From Nevskia soli DSM 19509 (lineage in GTDB: Bacteria > Pseudomonadota > Gammaproteobacteria > Nevskiales > Nevskiaceae): a stretch of 64,000 nt of DNA. Below the pieces are notes generated by a model that saw only the letters and a program-made list of their open reading frames with translations, searched no databases and had not been told where the DNA came from. Shown in pieces: positions 28,195 through 36,589 of the stretch. The DNA lies in assembly GCF_000711955.1 (NCBI RefSeq), contig NZ_JONR01000010.1:1-64000 (forward strand), read 5' to 3'. Each line of letters starts with the position of its first letter. The first letter of the stretch is position 1. A program made the position numbers and the translations under genes.

Positions 28195-29772
28195 ATGACG
28201 ATGGAAATTGTGCGTGACGTGCTGATCGTGTCGCTGTTGCTGGGCCTGGTCTGGTTTGTAGCGCGGCGTTCGGTGGCGGGCTATCGCGCACGCGCCGAAA
28301 ACGCCGATTCCCTCAGCCGCGTACTCGAGGAGCAGAGCCTGCGCTACCGCGCCAGGGAGCTGAGCGATGCCGCCGAGCTGGCCAGGCTGAATGCGCAGTC
28401 GGACGCGCAGCAACAGCAGCTCGCCGAGGCCAGAAAAAGCGCGGAGGCCGAGCGCGAGCGATCCGAAACCCTGATCCGCGCCCTGGCGGACAGCCGCGGC
28501 CAGCTCGAAGCCGAGCGCCGCGCCCTAAGCGAACGCGCCGTGCTGCAGCAGCAGGCACAGGAGCGGCTGGCTGCGCTGGAAGCCAGCCTGCGCGCGGCGG
28601 AGGAGATCAATCAGAGCCTGAACCGGGAACTCGCCCAGCTGCGCGAGGACTACCGTTCGGTGAAGGACCGTCTGGAAACGCAGCAATCCTGGGTCGAAGA
28701 GCAGGGCCAGAGGCTCAAGGCACAGTTCGGTGAGCTGGCCGCCCAACTGCTGGTGGAGAAGGCCTCCACCCTGCAGCAGTCGAACAGCGCCTCGATCGAC
28801 GAAATCGTCGCGCCGCTGCGCCATCAGCTGGCCGAATTCCAGGCGCGCATCAACGAGGTGCACGAGGTCGATACGCATGCCCGTGCCGGCTTCTCGCAAC
28901 TGCTCGACGGTTTCGGCAGGACGCAGCGGCAACTGTCCGGCCAGGCCGAAGCCCTGACCCGCGCCCTTTCGGTCACCCCCGGCAACGCCGGTGCCCTCGG
29001 CAATATGCGGCTCGAGCTGCAACTGCAGTCGGCCGGTTTCGAGGAGGGACGGCACTATCTGCGTCAGCTGGCGGATCAGGACGGCAACGGCGACGAATGC
29101 CGGCCCCCCGTGGCGATGCGCCTGCCGGACCAGACCGGCTACCTGCCGATCGATGCCGGCCTCAACCTGAATGCCTGGGAAGAAGCCGCCACCGTCTCCG
29201 GCGCCGCGGCGCGCGACGCCGCGCTGGAGCAGCATGTGGACGGGCTGCGCCGGCATATCGACCTGCTCGGTTCGCGCCGCTATGCGGAGCTCGCGGACGG
29301 CGAAAAGCCCATCCCCTTCACCCTGCTCTACGTGCCGGTGGAAGGCGCGGCGCTCGCCGCCCTGGATCGCGATCCCGAGTTGCTCGGCCGCGCGCATCGC
29401 CACAAGGTGGTCGTGGCCACGCCCGGCACGCTGTTCCTGGTGGTCGGGATGGTGGCCCAGTTGTGGCGGGTGGCGGCGCAGGAGCTGCACGCCCAGGCCG
29501 TGGCGCAGGCGGGCGAGCAGTTGCTGCAGCGCCTGGACGAGTTCGTCGACAGCTTCGGCCGGATCGGCGCGGCGCTCGACGGCGCGCGGCAGCTGTTCGA
29601 CGAGGCCGACGCGCGCCTCAGCACCGGCGACGGCAACGCCCTGGCCGCGGCCCGGCGCATGAAACTGCTAGGCAGCTCGTCCGGCGGCGACCAGCCCGAC
29701 GCGAACCCTGTCGCAGCGCTGTTGGCGGCGGACCGCCTGCCGCCGGAGTCCACGCCGCGCGTGCGTCGATGA
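28195..29772 (+). CDS. rmuC: RmuC-family DNA recombination protein
   Basis: A 525-residue protein with an N-terminal membrane helix (IVSLLLGLVWFVA), a long coiled coil (about 30-200, rich in Glu, Gln, Arg and Ala), then the RmuC domain with GALGNMRLELQLQSAGFEEGRHY (start of the nuclease-like core, about 260-282), RLPDQTGYLPIDAGLNL (Asp/Lys core region, Lys position atypical) and FTLLYVPVEGAALAAL. E. coli RmuC limits recombination at inverted repeats. The G-x-x-G-E motif of typical RmuC (GNWGE) here reads GALGN, so activity may differ. The ATG at 28195 has GGGAG upstream. Confidence 0.8.
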   Translation: MTMEIVRDVLIVSLLLGLVWFVARRSVAGYRARAENADSLSRVLEEQSLRYRARELSDAAELARLNAQSDAQQQQLAEARKSAEAERERSETLIRALADSRGQLEAERRALSERAVLQQQAQERLAALEASLRAAEEINQSLNRELAQLREDYRSVKDRLETQQSWVEEQGQRLKAQFGELAAQLLVEKASTLQQSNSASIDEIVAPLRHQLAEFQARINEVHEVDTHARAGFSQLLDGFGRTQRQLSGQAEALTRALSVTPGNAGALGNMRLELQLQSAGFEEGRHYLRQLADQDGNGDECRPPVAMRLPDQTGYLPIDAGLNLNAWEEAATVSGAAARDAALEQHVDGLRRHIDLLGSRRYAELADGEKPIPFTLLYVPVEGAALAALDRDPELLGRAHRHKVVVATPGTLFLVVGMVAQLWRVAAQELHAQAVAQAGEQLLQRLDEFVDSFGRIGAALDGARQLFDEADARLSTGDGNALAAARRMKLLGSSSGGDQPDANPVAALLAADRLPPESTPRVRR

Positions 29773-29834
29773 CGCCAGGCCGGTTGTCGTGATCAGCGGC
29801 AGCACTCGGACCAGGTCAGGCTATGCGCAGCCGG

Positions 29835-30260
29835 TTATGTCCTCGAGCGCCGCGGGTGACTGCGCAGACCGAATCGCAGCACGATCGCTGCCGGAAACAG
29901 CAGGACCACCAACAGGCTGGATAGAATCTCGTTGTTGCGTCGCTGCCTGACGTCGCCGGCAGTGTTTACGGAAGGGTCGGTGGAAAGATAGGTCACTCCG
30001 ATCTCTTCACCCGATCTCAGTTCGGAACAGTCTTTTGCAATGCCGCCGCTGGCACTGCCGCTGAACCATCGGCCTTGGGCCTGGAAGGTATAGCGGTAAC
30101 GGTCATGGTTCGCGCAGGCTGTGCCGACGACTATGCCCCTGGTCTCGATGCCGTGCGCAACCAGGGCCAGGTAACTGCGCAAACCGGTCAACTGGTACAT
30201 CCCCGCCGCGAAGATCGCCGCCAGCACCAGGTACGCGCCCAGGAAATTCAGAAGGCGCAC
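29835..30260 (-). CDS. Small membrane protein, DUF3592-like
   Basis: 141 residues with two predicted membrane helices (about 5-24 and 112-130) flanking a soluble beta-rich domain (RGIVVGTACANHDRYRYTFQAQGRWFSGSASGG, given by position about 41-73; EEIGVTYLSTDPSVNT near 84-99). This layout (helix, Y-x-Y-x-F strand, V-x-YLxxDPS, helix) is that of the DUF3592 family, whose role is unknown. It lies 4 bp after trkH on the same strand and is probably cotranscribed. Confidence 0.72.
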   Translation of the reverse strand: MRLLNFLGAYLVLAAIFAAGMYQLTGLRSYLALVAHGIETRGIVVGTACANHDRYRYTFQAQGRWFSGSASGGIAKDCSELRSGEEIGVTYLSTDPSVNTAGDVRQRRNNEILSSLLVVLLFPAAIVLRFGLRSHPRRSRT

Positions 30261-30264
30261 CGCT

Positions 30265-31725
30265 TTACTCCCGCCAGAATGCGGGCGTCAGCGGCACCAG
30301 GATCATGAACAGTTCCAGCCGCCCCGCCACCATGGCGAAGGTGCAGACCCAGGTCTGGAATTCGTTGAGGGCGCCGAAGGTGTGGGACGGGCCGACGCCG
30401 CCAAGGCCATGGGCGCCGTTGTTGATCATCGCCACCACGGCGGAGAAGGCGGTGATGAAGTCCATGCCGCTGAGGATCAGCAGCATGCTCAGCGCGATCA
30501 CGGTGATGGCGTAGATGTGGACGAAGCTGAACACCGACAGCGTGGTGCGCTCGCTCACCACCTGGCCGCCGACCTTGAGCGACTGCACCGCCGTGGGATG
30601 GACCAGGCCGAACAGCTCGCCGGCGCTCTGCTTGAACAGGATCAGCGTGCGGACCATCTTGATGCCGCCGCCGGTGGAGCCGGCCGAGGCGGTGACGCAG
30701 GACAGCAGCAGCATCCACAGGCAGGCGAACAGCGGCCAGCGCGCGTAGTCCAGGCTGACCAGCCCGCAGTTGGTGACGGTCGATACCAGGTTGAAGGCGA
30801 CGTGGCGCAGCGACAGCCAGTAGTTCCCATACACGCCGCGGTGCCAGACGTACCAGGCGATGAAGACGCTGCTGCCGAGCAGCACCAGCAGGTAGGCGCG
30901 CGCCTCGATGTCGCGGCGGTAGATCTTCAGGCTCTTGCCGCGCCACACCGTGTAATGGGTGGCGAAGTTGATGCCGGCGAGCACCATGAAGACGATCAGC
31001 ACGAACTCGATGCGCGGCGAGTTGTAGTAGCCGATGCTGGCGTCGTGGGTGGAGAAGCCGCTCAACGACAAGGCCGAGAAGGCATGGCAGACGGCATCGA
31101 ACCAGTTCATGCCGGCCAGCCGCAGCAGCACCATGCAGGCCACGGTCAGGCCGATGTAGATCAGCCATAGCGAGCGCGCCGTCTGCACGAAGCGCGGCGT
31201 CAGGCGGCTGTCCTTGATCGGTCCGGTGGCCTCGGCGCGGTACACCTGCATGCCGCCGATGCCGAGCAGCGGCAGCACCGCCATGCCCAGGGTGATGATG
31301 CCCAGGCCGCCGAGCCAGCACAGCTCGTGCCGCCACAGGTTCACCGCGTGCGGCAGATTGTCGATGCCGCTGAGCACCGTGGCGCCGCTGGTGGTGACGC
31401 CGGACATGGCCTCGAAGTAGGCCTGGGTGAAAGACAGGCCGGGGATCGCCAGCATCAGCGGCACGGCGGCCGAGGCGGCGGTGAGCACCCAGGCCAGGGC
31501 CACCAGCAGATAACCGTCCCGAGACTTGAGATCGCGCGCGTAGGGGCGGGTCAGGCGCCATAGCGCCAGGCCGGCGGCAAGGTCGATGAGGCCGGCCAGC
31601 AGGAAGGGCTGCAGCGCGCCGTCGCCATAGATCAGGGCGGCGCAAATCGGCGCCAGGTAAGCCGCGCCGAAGGCCGCCAGCAGCAGGCCCAGCGGGTTGG
31701 CGACGTAAAGTATGTCCTTCAACAA
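30265..31725 (-). CDS. trkH: Trk potassium channel subunit TrkH
   Basis: A 486-residue inner-membrane potassium channel that pairs with TrkA. It has the four pore-loop repeats of the superfamily: SGVTTSGATVLSG (first filter), SGFSTHDASIGYYNS, NCGLVSLD and NNGAHGLGGVGP, plus hydrophobic helices throughout and SAGSTGGGIKMVRTLILFK, typical of TrkH. The likely start is TTG at 31725; no better upstream codon is visible, so the N-terminus is uncertain. The DUF3592-like gene follows. Confidence 0.95.
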   Translation of the reverse strand: MLKDILYVANPLGLLLAAFGAAYLAPICAALIYGDGALQPFLLAGLIDLAAGLALWRLTRPYARDLKSRDGYLLVALAWVLTAASAAVPLMLAIPGLSFTQAYFEAMSGVTTSGATVLSGIDNLPHAVNLWRHELCWLGGLGIITLGMAVLPLLGIGGMQVYRAEATGPIKDSRLTPRFVQTARSLWLIYIGLTVACMVLLRLAGMNWFDAVCHAFSALSLSGFSTHDASIGYYNSPRIEFVLIVFMVLAGINFATHYTVWRGKSLKIYRRDIEARAYLLVLLGSSVFIAWYVWHRGVYGNYWLSLRHVAFNLVSTVTNCGLVSLDYARWPLFACLWMLLLSCVTASAGSTGGGIKMVRTLILFKQSAGELFGLVHPTAVQSLKVGGQVVSERTTLSVFSFVHIYAITVIALSMLLILSGMDFITAFSAVVAMINNGAHGLGGVGPSHTFGALNEFQTWVCTFAMVAGRLELFMILVPLTPAFWRE

Positions 31726-31759
31726 GCGGCAGATCCCGGAAATCCCCTGGGCGCAGTTT

Positions 31760-31790
31760 AGAGCTTATCCGTGAATAAATCGCACCTGCG
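31760..31790 (+). repeat. 31-bp dispersed repeat, copy B
   Basis: Matches 24770-24800 with two C/T changes. It lies between trkH and the SnoaL-like gene and is followed by a GC-rich stem (GCGCCGGC near 31788 with its complement near 31814). Confidence 0.65.
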
Positions 31791-31867
31791 CCGGCGTCCA
31801 CACGCCGTTGTGCGCCGGCGGTGGGGTGTGAGACAGTCGCTCGGGATCAGCACAGGAGGAGTTCCGC

Positions 31868-32326
31868 ATGGGCAGCACCGAGCCGCGGCTGGCCGACGAC
31901 GAGGCCGCGATCCGCCGGCTGGCGGCACTGTACGCGCGCGCCATGGACCGCAACGAGCCGCACCTGCTGGCCGAGATATTCACCCCGGATGCCGTGATCG
32001 AAGGCACCGGCTTCGTCATGCAGGGCCTGGAGCAGATCGGCGGCATCCCCGCCATGCTCAAGGGCATGTACAGCCGCACCCTGCACCAGGTCCACAACCA
32101 GACCGTCACCGTCTCCGGCGACAGCGCCGAGGCGGAGACCTATTGCAGCGCCAACCACCTGACCGATCTCGGCGGCGGCGCCGCCAGCATCCTGGTCTGG
32201 GCCATGCGCTACCAAGACCGCTTGCTGCGGCACAATGGCCGCTGGCGCTTCCAGCGCCGCACCGTGGTGATCGACTGGACCGAGACGCGTCCGGCACAAT
32301 TCACGTCCCCGCCCGTCACGGGCTGA
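31868..32326 (+). CDS. SnoaL-like domain protein
   Basis: A 152-residue NTF2-like/SnoaL-like protein: EAAIRRLAALYARAMDRNEPHLLAEIFTPDAVIEG at about 12-46 (split here by position) is the helix-plus-strand entry of the fold, and later strands include AEAETYCSANHL and WRFQRRTVVIDWTE. The fold serves isomerases, dehydratases and hydroxylases acting on small polycyclic or aromatic molecules. His73 and Asp38 are candidate catalytic residues. A strong GGAGGA site precedes the ATG. Substrate unknown; thrB follows 24 bp later. Confidence 0.82.
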   Translation: MGSTEPRLADDEAAIRRLAALYARAMDRNEPHLLAEIFTPDAVIEGTGFVMQGLEQIGGIPAMLKGMYSRTLHQVHNQTVTVSGDSAEAETYCSANHLTDLGGGAASILVWAMRYQDRLLRHNGRWRFQRRTVVIDWTETRPAQFTSPPVTG

Positions 32327-32350
32327 AGCACCGCCGGCCGTTTTTCACCC

Positions 32351-33286
32351 ATGTCCGTCTTCACCAAGGTCAGCCACGCCGAGTTGCAGGAGTTCCTCAA
32401 GCGCTTCCCCCTGGGCGAGCTGATCGGCTACCAGGGCATCGGCGAGGGCGTGGAGAACACCAACTACTTCGTCGACACCAGCGAAGGCCGCTGGGTGCTG
32501 ACCCTGTTCGAGCGCCTCAATTACCAGGACCTGCCGTTCTTCCTCGGCCTGATGGAGCACCTGGCGCACCGCGGCTTCCCCAGCGCGATGCCGGTGCCCG
32601 ACAACGAAGGCCGCAACCTGAGCCTGCTGCATGACAAGCCGGCCGCGCTGGTGATGCGCCTGAACGGCCAGAGTGTGCTGTTCCCCAACCTCGCGCAGTG
32701 CGCCGCGGTGGGCCGCGTACTCGGCGACCTGCATGTGCTGGGCCAGACCTATGCCGGCCACTGCCGCAACGACCGCGGCGTGGACTGGCGGCGCAGCACC
32801 GCCGAGGCGCTGCTGCCCAAGGTGGACACGGAGGCGCACGCGCTGATCGAGAGCGAACTGGCGGCGCAGGCCACGCTGGACCTGGCCGCGCTGCCGCAGG
32901 GCGTGATCCATGCCGACCTGTTCAAGGACAACGTGCTGTTCGTCGACGACCGACTCAGCGGCGTGATCGATTTCTACTACGCCTGTAACGACGCCCTGCT
33001 CTACGACCTGGCCATCACCCTCAACGACTGGTGCACCGAGCCGGACGGCCACGTCAACCAGGCGCGCGCGCATGCCCTGCTCGAGGCCTACCTGGCGCGG
33101 CGCGAGCCGAACGCGGCGGAGCGCGCCGCGTGGCCGCTGGTGCTGCGGGCCGCCGCGTTCCGCTTCTATCTATCGCGGCTCTACGACTGGACCTTCCCGC
33201 GCGAAGGGGACCTGGTGCATATCAAGGATCCTTCGCAGTACCGGCGGATATTGGAGCGGCATCGGGAACAAGTGGCCCCGCTATAG
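32351..33286 (+). CDS. thrB: Homoserine kinase ThrB (APH-fold type)
   Basis: Phosphorylates L-homoserine in threonine biosynthesis. 311 residues of the aminoglycoside-phosphotransferase-like homoserine kinase family, not the GHMP type of E. coli. Visible are MSVFTKVSHAELQEFLKRFPLGEL, the glycine loop GIGEGVENTNYFVDTS (about 28-43), FERLNYQDLPFFLGLMEHL, the catalytic HADLFKDNVLF (about 188-198) and the metal-binding GVIDFYYACNDALLYDLAI. No thrA or thrC is nearby. A long hairpin follows. Confidence 0.94.
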   Translation: MSVFTKVSHAELQEFLKRFPLGELIGYQGIGEGVENTNYFVDTSEGRWVLTLFERLNYQDLPFFLGLMEHLAHRGFPSAMPVPDNEGRNLSLLHDKPAALVMRLNGQSVLFPNLAQCAAVGRVLGDLHVLGQTYAGHCRNDRGVDWRRSTAEALLPKVDTEAHALIESELAAQATLDLAALPQGVIHADLFKDNVLFVDDRLSGVIDFYYACNDALLYDLAITLNDWCTEPDGHVNQARAHALLEAYLARREPNAAERAAWPLVLRAAAFRFYLSRLYDWTFPREGDLVHIKDPSQYRRILERHREQVAPL

Positions 33287-33338
33287 GCCGCTTTACATGG
33301 CCGAACAGGCGGAACGCGGCTTGTCTCCCCGTAGTCCC

Positions 33339-33394
33339 TATCTCCGAAACTTCTGTGTACGCGCGCAAGCGCGTACAACACAGCCTCGGAGATA
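33339..33394. terminator. Long hairpin between thrB and the convergent tolC-like gene
   Basis: Outer arms TATCTCCGA (33339-33347) and TCGGAGATA (33386-33394), inner stem GTACGCGC/GCGCGTAC (33357-33364, 33369-33376) closed by a GCAA tetraloop, with CTGTG/CACAG between. No clear T-run. It probably stops transcription from both sides. Confidence 0.6.
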
Positions 33395-33421
33395 TGGAGA
33401 AAGAAGCAGGAGCAACAGTTC

Positions 33422-34699
33422 CTACCTCACATCCTCCAACCGCAACCTCCCACAAGCCGCCAACAACTGAAACGCCGACACCGACCGGTCATGCTGGCTG
33501 GTCGCCAGGTTCACCTGCGCCGACACTTTGTCGCGCTCGGCGTCGAGCAGGTCCTTGGTGGTGCGCGTGCCGACGTCCAGTTCCTTGCGCACGTCGTCCA
33601 GCGCCAGCGTCGAAGCATCGACGTCGGCCTGGTAGGCGCGGATCAATTCGTCCGACGCCTGCAGCATGGCCCAGGACTGGGTGATGGATTCGATGGCGGC
33701 GTGGCGCGCGTCGTCGAGATTGGCGGTGGCCTGCGAGGCCTGCGCCTGCGCGGCGGAGACGCGGGCGCGGGTGGCGCCGCCGGAGTAGAGCGGCAGCGTC
33801 GCCTTGATCTGCACGGTCCAGTCCTTGTAGCGGTCGGCGGCGACGTTGCTGTCGCCCTGCGCGGTGGCCGAACCGTTGAGCGAAAGCTTGGGCCAGTACT
33901 CGGCGCGCGCGGCATCGATCTGCGCTTCGGCGCTGCGCCGCTGCGCATCGGCGGCGAGCACCGCGGGGGTGACGCCGGCGCTGGCCAGGGCGGCGTCGAG
34001 CGTGGCGGGCACTTCCGGCGCCGGCCAGCCGCTGCCGAGCTGGTCCGGGATGATGCCGATCACGCGCAGGAACGTGGCCTCGCTCATCTTCTCCTGCGCG
34101 CCGACCCGCTTCAGGTTGGCCTGCGCCTCGGCCAGCCGCGCTTGCGCCTGCGAGGTGTCGGTACGCGTGGCTTCGCCAGCGGCGTAGCGCTTCTGCGTAT
34201 CGGAGAGTTCCTGCTGCAGCGCCGCCACGTTGGCGCTGGCCAGATCGATCACGGTGCGGTCGCGCTCCACGTCGAGATAGGCGCTCGCGGCCGCCAGCAG
34301 CAATTGCTGGCGCGTGTTGATCTCGCTCTGCTGCGAACCTTCCAGCTGGCTCTTCGACGAGGCCAGCGTGGCGCTGGTCAGTCCACCGGTATAGAGCGGC
34401 TGCGAGGCCTGAAGGCCGACGGCGTTGGGGTTGAGCGGGCCGTCGATGGGAATGGAACTGGCCAGGGCCGGCGACAGGTAATAGCGCGACAGGCCGGTGT
34501 TGGCGGTGAGCGTGGCGCTGGGCAGGTAGCCGGCGCGCGCCACGTCCACCTGCGCGGTGGAAGCCTGCACCGCATCGCCGGCGGCGCGCATGCGCGGATC
34601 GTTCTGCAGGGCCAGGCCGGCGGCGTCGCCGAGACTGATGGCATGGGCGGGAGCGGCGGCGAGCAGGGCGGCGGCAACGGCCAGGAAGGATGTCTTCAT
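33422..34699 (-). CDS. TolC-family outer-membrane efflux protein
   Basis: A 425-residue outer-membrane channel of a tripartite pump. The signal peptide is MKTSFLAVAAALLAAAPAHA. The mature part shows the two tandem repeats of the TolC fold: long helices rich in Ala/Gln (LAEAQANLKRVGAQE, AAQAQASQATANLDDARH) and barrel strands ending at LQASQPLYTGGLTSA and IKATLPLYSGGATRARV, the duplicated turn motif. It follows the tetR gene on the same strand by 49 bp, and emrA-emrB diverge from that pair, so the locus encodes a whole efflux system. Confidence 0.93.
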   Translation of the reverse strand: MKTSFLAVAAALLAAAPAHAISLGDAAGLALQNDPRMRAAGDAVQASTAQVDVARAGYLPSATLTANTGLSRYYLSPALASSIPIDGPLNPNAVGLQASQPLYTGGLTSATLASSKSQLEGSQQSEINTRQQLLLAAASAYLDVERDRTVIDLASANVAALQQELSDTQKRYAAGEATRTDTSQAQARLAEAQANLKRVGAQEKMSEATFLRVIGIIPDQLGSGWPAPEVPATLDAALASAGVTPAVLAADAQRRSAEAQIDAARAEYWPKLSLNGSATAQGDSNVAADRYKDWTVQIKATLPLYSGGATRARVSAAQAQASQATANLDDARHAAIESITQSWAMLQASDELIRAYQADVDASTLALDDVRKELDVGTRTTKDLLDAERDKVSAQVNLATSQHDRSVSAFQLLAACGRLRLEDVR

Positions 34700-34748
34700 G
34701 CTGCGGGTCTTCTTCAGGAGTTGCGATGAGTGATGATCGGAATGGTGA

Positions 34749-35408
34749 TCACGGGGAGCGGCGTGCGCAGCCATAGAGAAACAGGCGCACCGCGCCGGCG
34801 ACATGCTGTTCCGGATCAAAACCCGGACCGAACGGCGGCACCGACAGCATCATGCGCGCGTGCGGCGGCCCCTTCACCAGTTCCAGGAACTGCGAGGCGG
34901 CCATGTCCGGGTCGGCGCAGTCGATGCGGCCGGCTTCGCGCTGCAGGCGCAGATAGTCGCCCAGGGTGCGGCGCACGCGCTGCGGGCCGCGCTCGAAATA
35001 CTGCAGCGCCAGTTCGGGGAAGCGCTGCGACTCGGCGATCAGGGTGCGCAGCAGCCGGCAGCCGGCCGGATCGAGGAAGCCGCCCAGGAAGCGCATGCCC
35101 AGGGTGTGGAGCGTCTGTTCGAGATCGGGGTTGGCCTGGGTCGGCACCGCCAGCTGGTTGACGAATTCGTCGGTCAGCTCGTACGCCACTTCCCAGAACA
35201 GGCCTTCCTTGCTGCCGAAATAACTGTACAGGCTGGCCTTGGAGCCGCCGACGCGGCGTACGATCTCCTCGATGCTGGTGCCCTCGTAGCCCTGCTCCAG
35301 GAACACCTCGCGCGCCGCTTCCAGCAGGGCGCTGCGGCGCGCCTCGCCACGCGGCGTGCGGCGTGCGGCGGGCTCGCGTGCATCGGCGATTTGGCGGTTG
35401 ACTTTCAA
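34749..35408 (-). CDS. TetR-family repressor of the efflux locus
   Basis: A 219-residue TetR regulator. The DNA-binding helix-turn-helix occupies about 24-70 (SALLEAAREVFLEQGYEGTS, IEEIVRRVGGSKASLYSYFGSKEGLFWEV). The C-terminal TetR_C-like half binds an unknown ligand (LGGFLDPAGCRLLRTLIAES). It is encoded between the tolC-like gene and the divergent emrA, and the intergenic region carries a matching inverted repeat, so it most likely represses both transcripts until a pump substrate binds. Confidence 0.92.
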   Translation of the reverse strand: MKVNRQIADAREPAARRTPRGEARRSALLEAAREVFLEQGYEGTSIEEIVRRVGGSKASLYSYFGSKEGLFWEVAYELTDEFVNQLAVPTQANPDLEQTLHTLGMRFLGGFLDPAGCRLLRTLIAESQRFPELALQYFERGPQRVRRTLGDYLRLQREAGRIDCADPDMAASQFLELVKGPPHARMMLSVPPFGPGFDPEQHVAGAVRLFLYGCARRSP

Positions 35409-35424
35409 GGTTGCGGCGTCGCAA

Positions 35425-35444
35425 AATGAACTGTAACGTTCATT
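35425..35444. promoter_or_regulatory. Operator between tetR and emrA
   Basis: AATGAAC (35425-35431) and GTTCATT (35438-35444) form a perfect 7-bp inverted repeat with a 6-bp spacer; an overlapping TGTAA/TTACA repeat extends to 35447. It lies in the divergent promoter gap and is a typical size and layout for a TetR dimer site. Confidence 0.6.
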
Positions 35445-35493
35445 ACATTATCAGCTGATTTCCCGCCGCGCAACCCACTCCAGCCGCATCCCA

Positions 35494-36555
35494 ATGGCCA
35501 ACCGCAAAGCCTTCTTCCGCATCGCCGTCCCCGTCGTCGCCGCCGCCGCAGCGCTCGCTTTCGGCGTCTACTGGTACAACACCGGGCGCTTCCTGCAGAG
35601 CACCGACGATGCCTACGTGCGCGCCGACATGAGCGTGATCACGCCGCGCGTCGGCGGCGAGATCCTGGCGGTGCACGTGGTCGACAACCAGGTGGTGCAC
35701 AAGGGTGATGTGCTGGTGGAGATCGACACGCGCGACTATGCCGCGCGTGTCGCCAATGCCCAGGCCGCGGTGGCTTCGGCACAGGCGTCGATCCTGAACA
35801 ACGAGCAACAGCTCAAGTTGCAGCAGGCCAATATCGCCGAGGCGCGCGCCAACCTCGCCGCCAGCCAGGCCGACCAGGTGCGCCTGCAGAAAGACTGGGA
35901 CCGCGCCCAGCAGCTGGTGCGCGACGGCGTCGCCACCTCGCAGCGGCTGGACGCCTCGCAGGCCTCGTTCAAATCCGGCCAGGCCAATGTGGCGCGCTAC
36001 GACGCGGCGCTGCAGGCGGCCAACCAGCAGGTCGGCGCCCTGCAGGCGCAGGGCGAGGGACTCAAGGCACAGCTGCAGGCGCAGACCGCCATGCTGCAAC
36101 TGGCGCAGATCGACCTCGATACCACCACCCTGCGCGCGCCGATCGACGGCAGCGTCGGCGATCTTGCCGCCCGCGTCGGGGAGCGCGTCGCCGCCGGCCA
36201 GCGCCTGCTGTCGCTGGTGCCGCTGCAGGCCGTGTACGTCGAAGCGAACTACAAGGAAACGCAGCTCACCCACATGAGCATCGGCCAGCCGGTGCGGCTC
36301 AAGGTCGACGCCTTCCCCGGCGCGCGCCTGCGCGGCCATGTCGACAGTCTTTCTCCGGCATCGGGCGCCGAGTTCGCCCTGCTGCCGGCGCAGAACGCCA
36401 CCGGCAACTTCACCAAGATCGTGCAGCGCGTGCCGGTGAAGATCGCGCTGGAAGCGGACGAGCCCCTGCGCGGCCGCCTGCGCCCCGGCATGTCGGTGGT
36501 GGCCACGGTCGACACGCAGCAGCAGCCCGCTGCGCCGACGCTGAGCCAGCGCTGA
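35494..36555 (+). CDS. emrA: EmrA-type membrane fusion protein
   Basis: A 353-residue periplasmic adaptor of an MFS drug efflux pump. One N-terminal inner-membrane helix (about 10-25), the lipoyl half-motif TDDAYVRADMSVITPRVGGEILAVHV near 34-59 (given by position), a coiled-coil hairpin (about 80-215, Ala/Gln-rich), and the second lipoyl half LDTTTLRAPIDGSVGDLAAR with a beta-barrel. It partners with EmrB directly downstream and the TolC-like protein. Confidence 0.94.
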   Translation: MANRKAFFRIAVPVVAAAAALAFGVYWYNTGRFLQSTDDAYVRADMSVITPRVGGEILAVHVVDNQVVHKGDVLVEIDTRDYAARVANAQAAVASAQASILNNEQQLKLQQANIAEARANLAASQADQVRLQKDWDRAQQLVRDGVATSQRLDASQASFKSGQANVARYDAALQAANQQVGALQAQGEGLKAQLQAQTAMLQLAQIDLDTTTLRAPIDGSVGDLAARVGERVAAGQRLLSLVPLQAVYVEANYKETQLTHMSIGQPVRLKVDAFPGARLRGHVDSLSPASGAEFALLPAQNATGNFTKIVQRVPVKIALEADEPLRGRLRPGMSVVATVDTQQQPAAPTLSQR

Positions 36556-36589
36556 AGCGGGGCGGGCCAGGCACGTGCAGGAGGCAGTG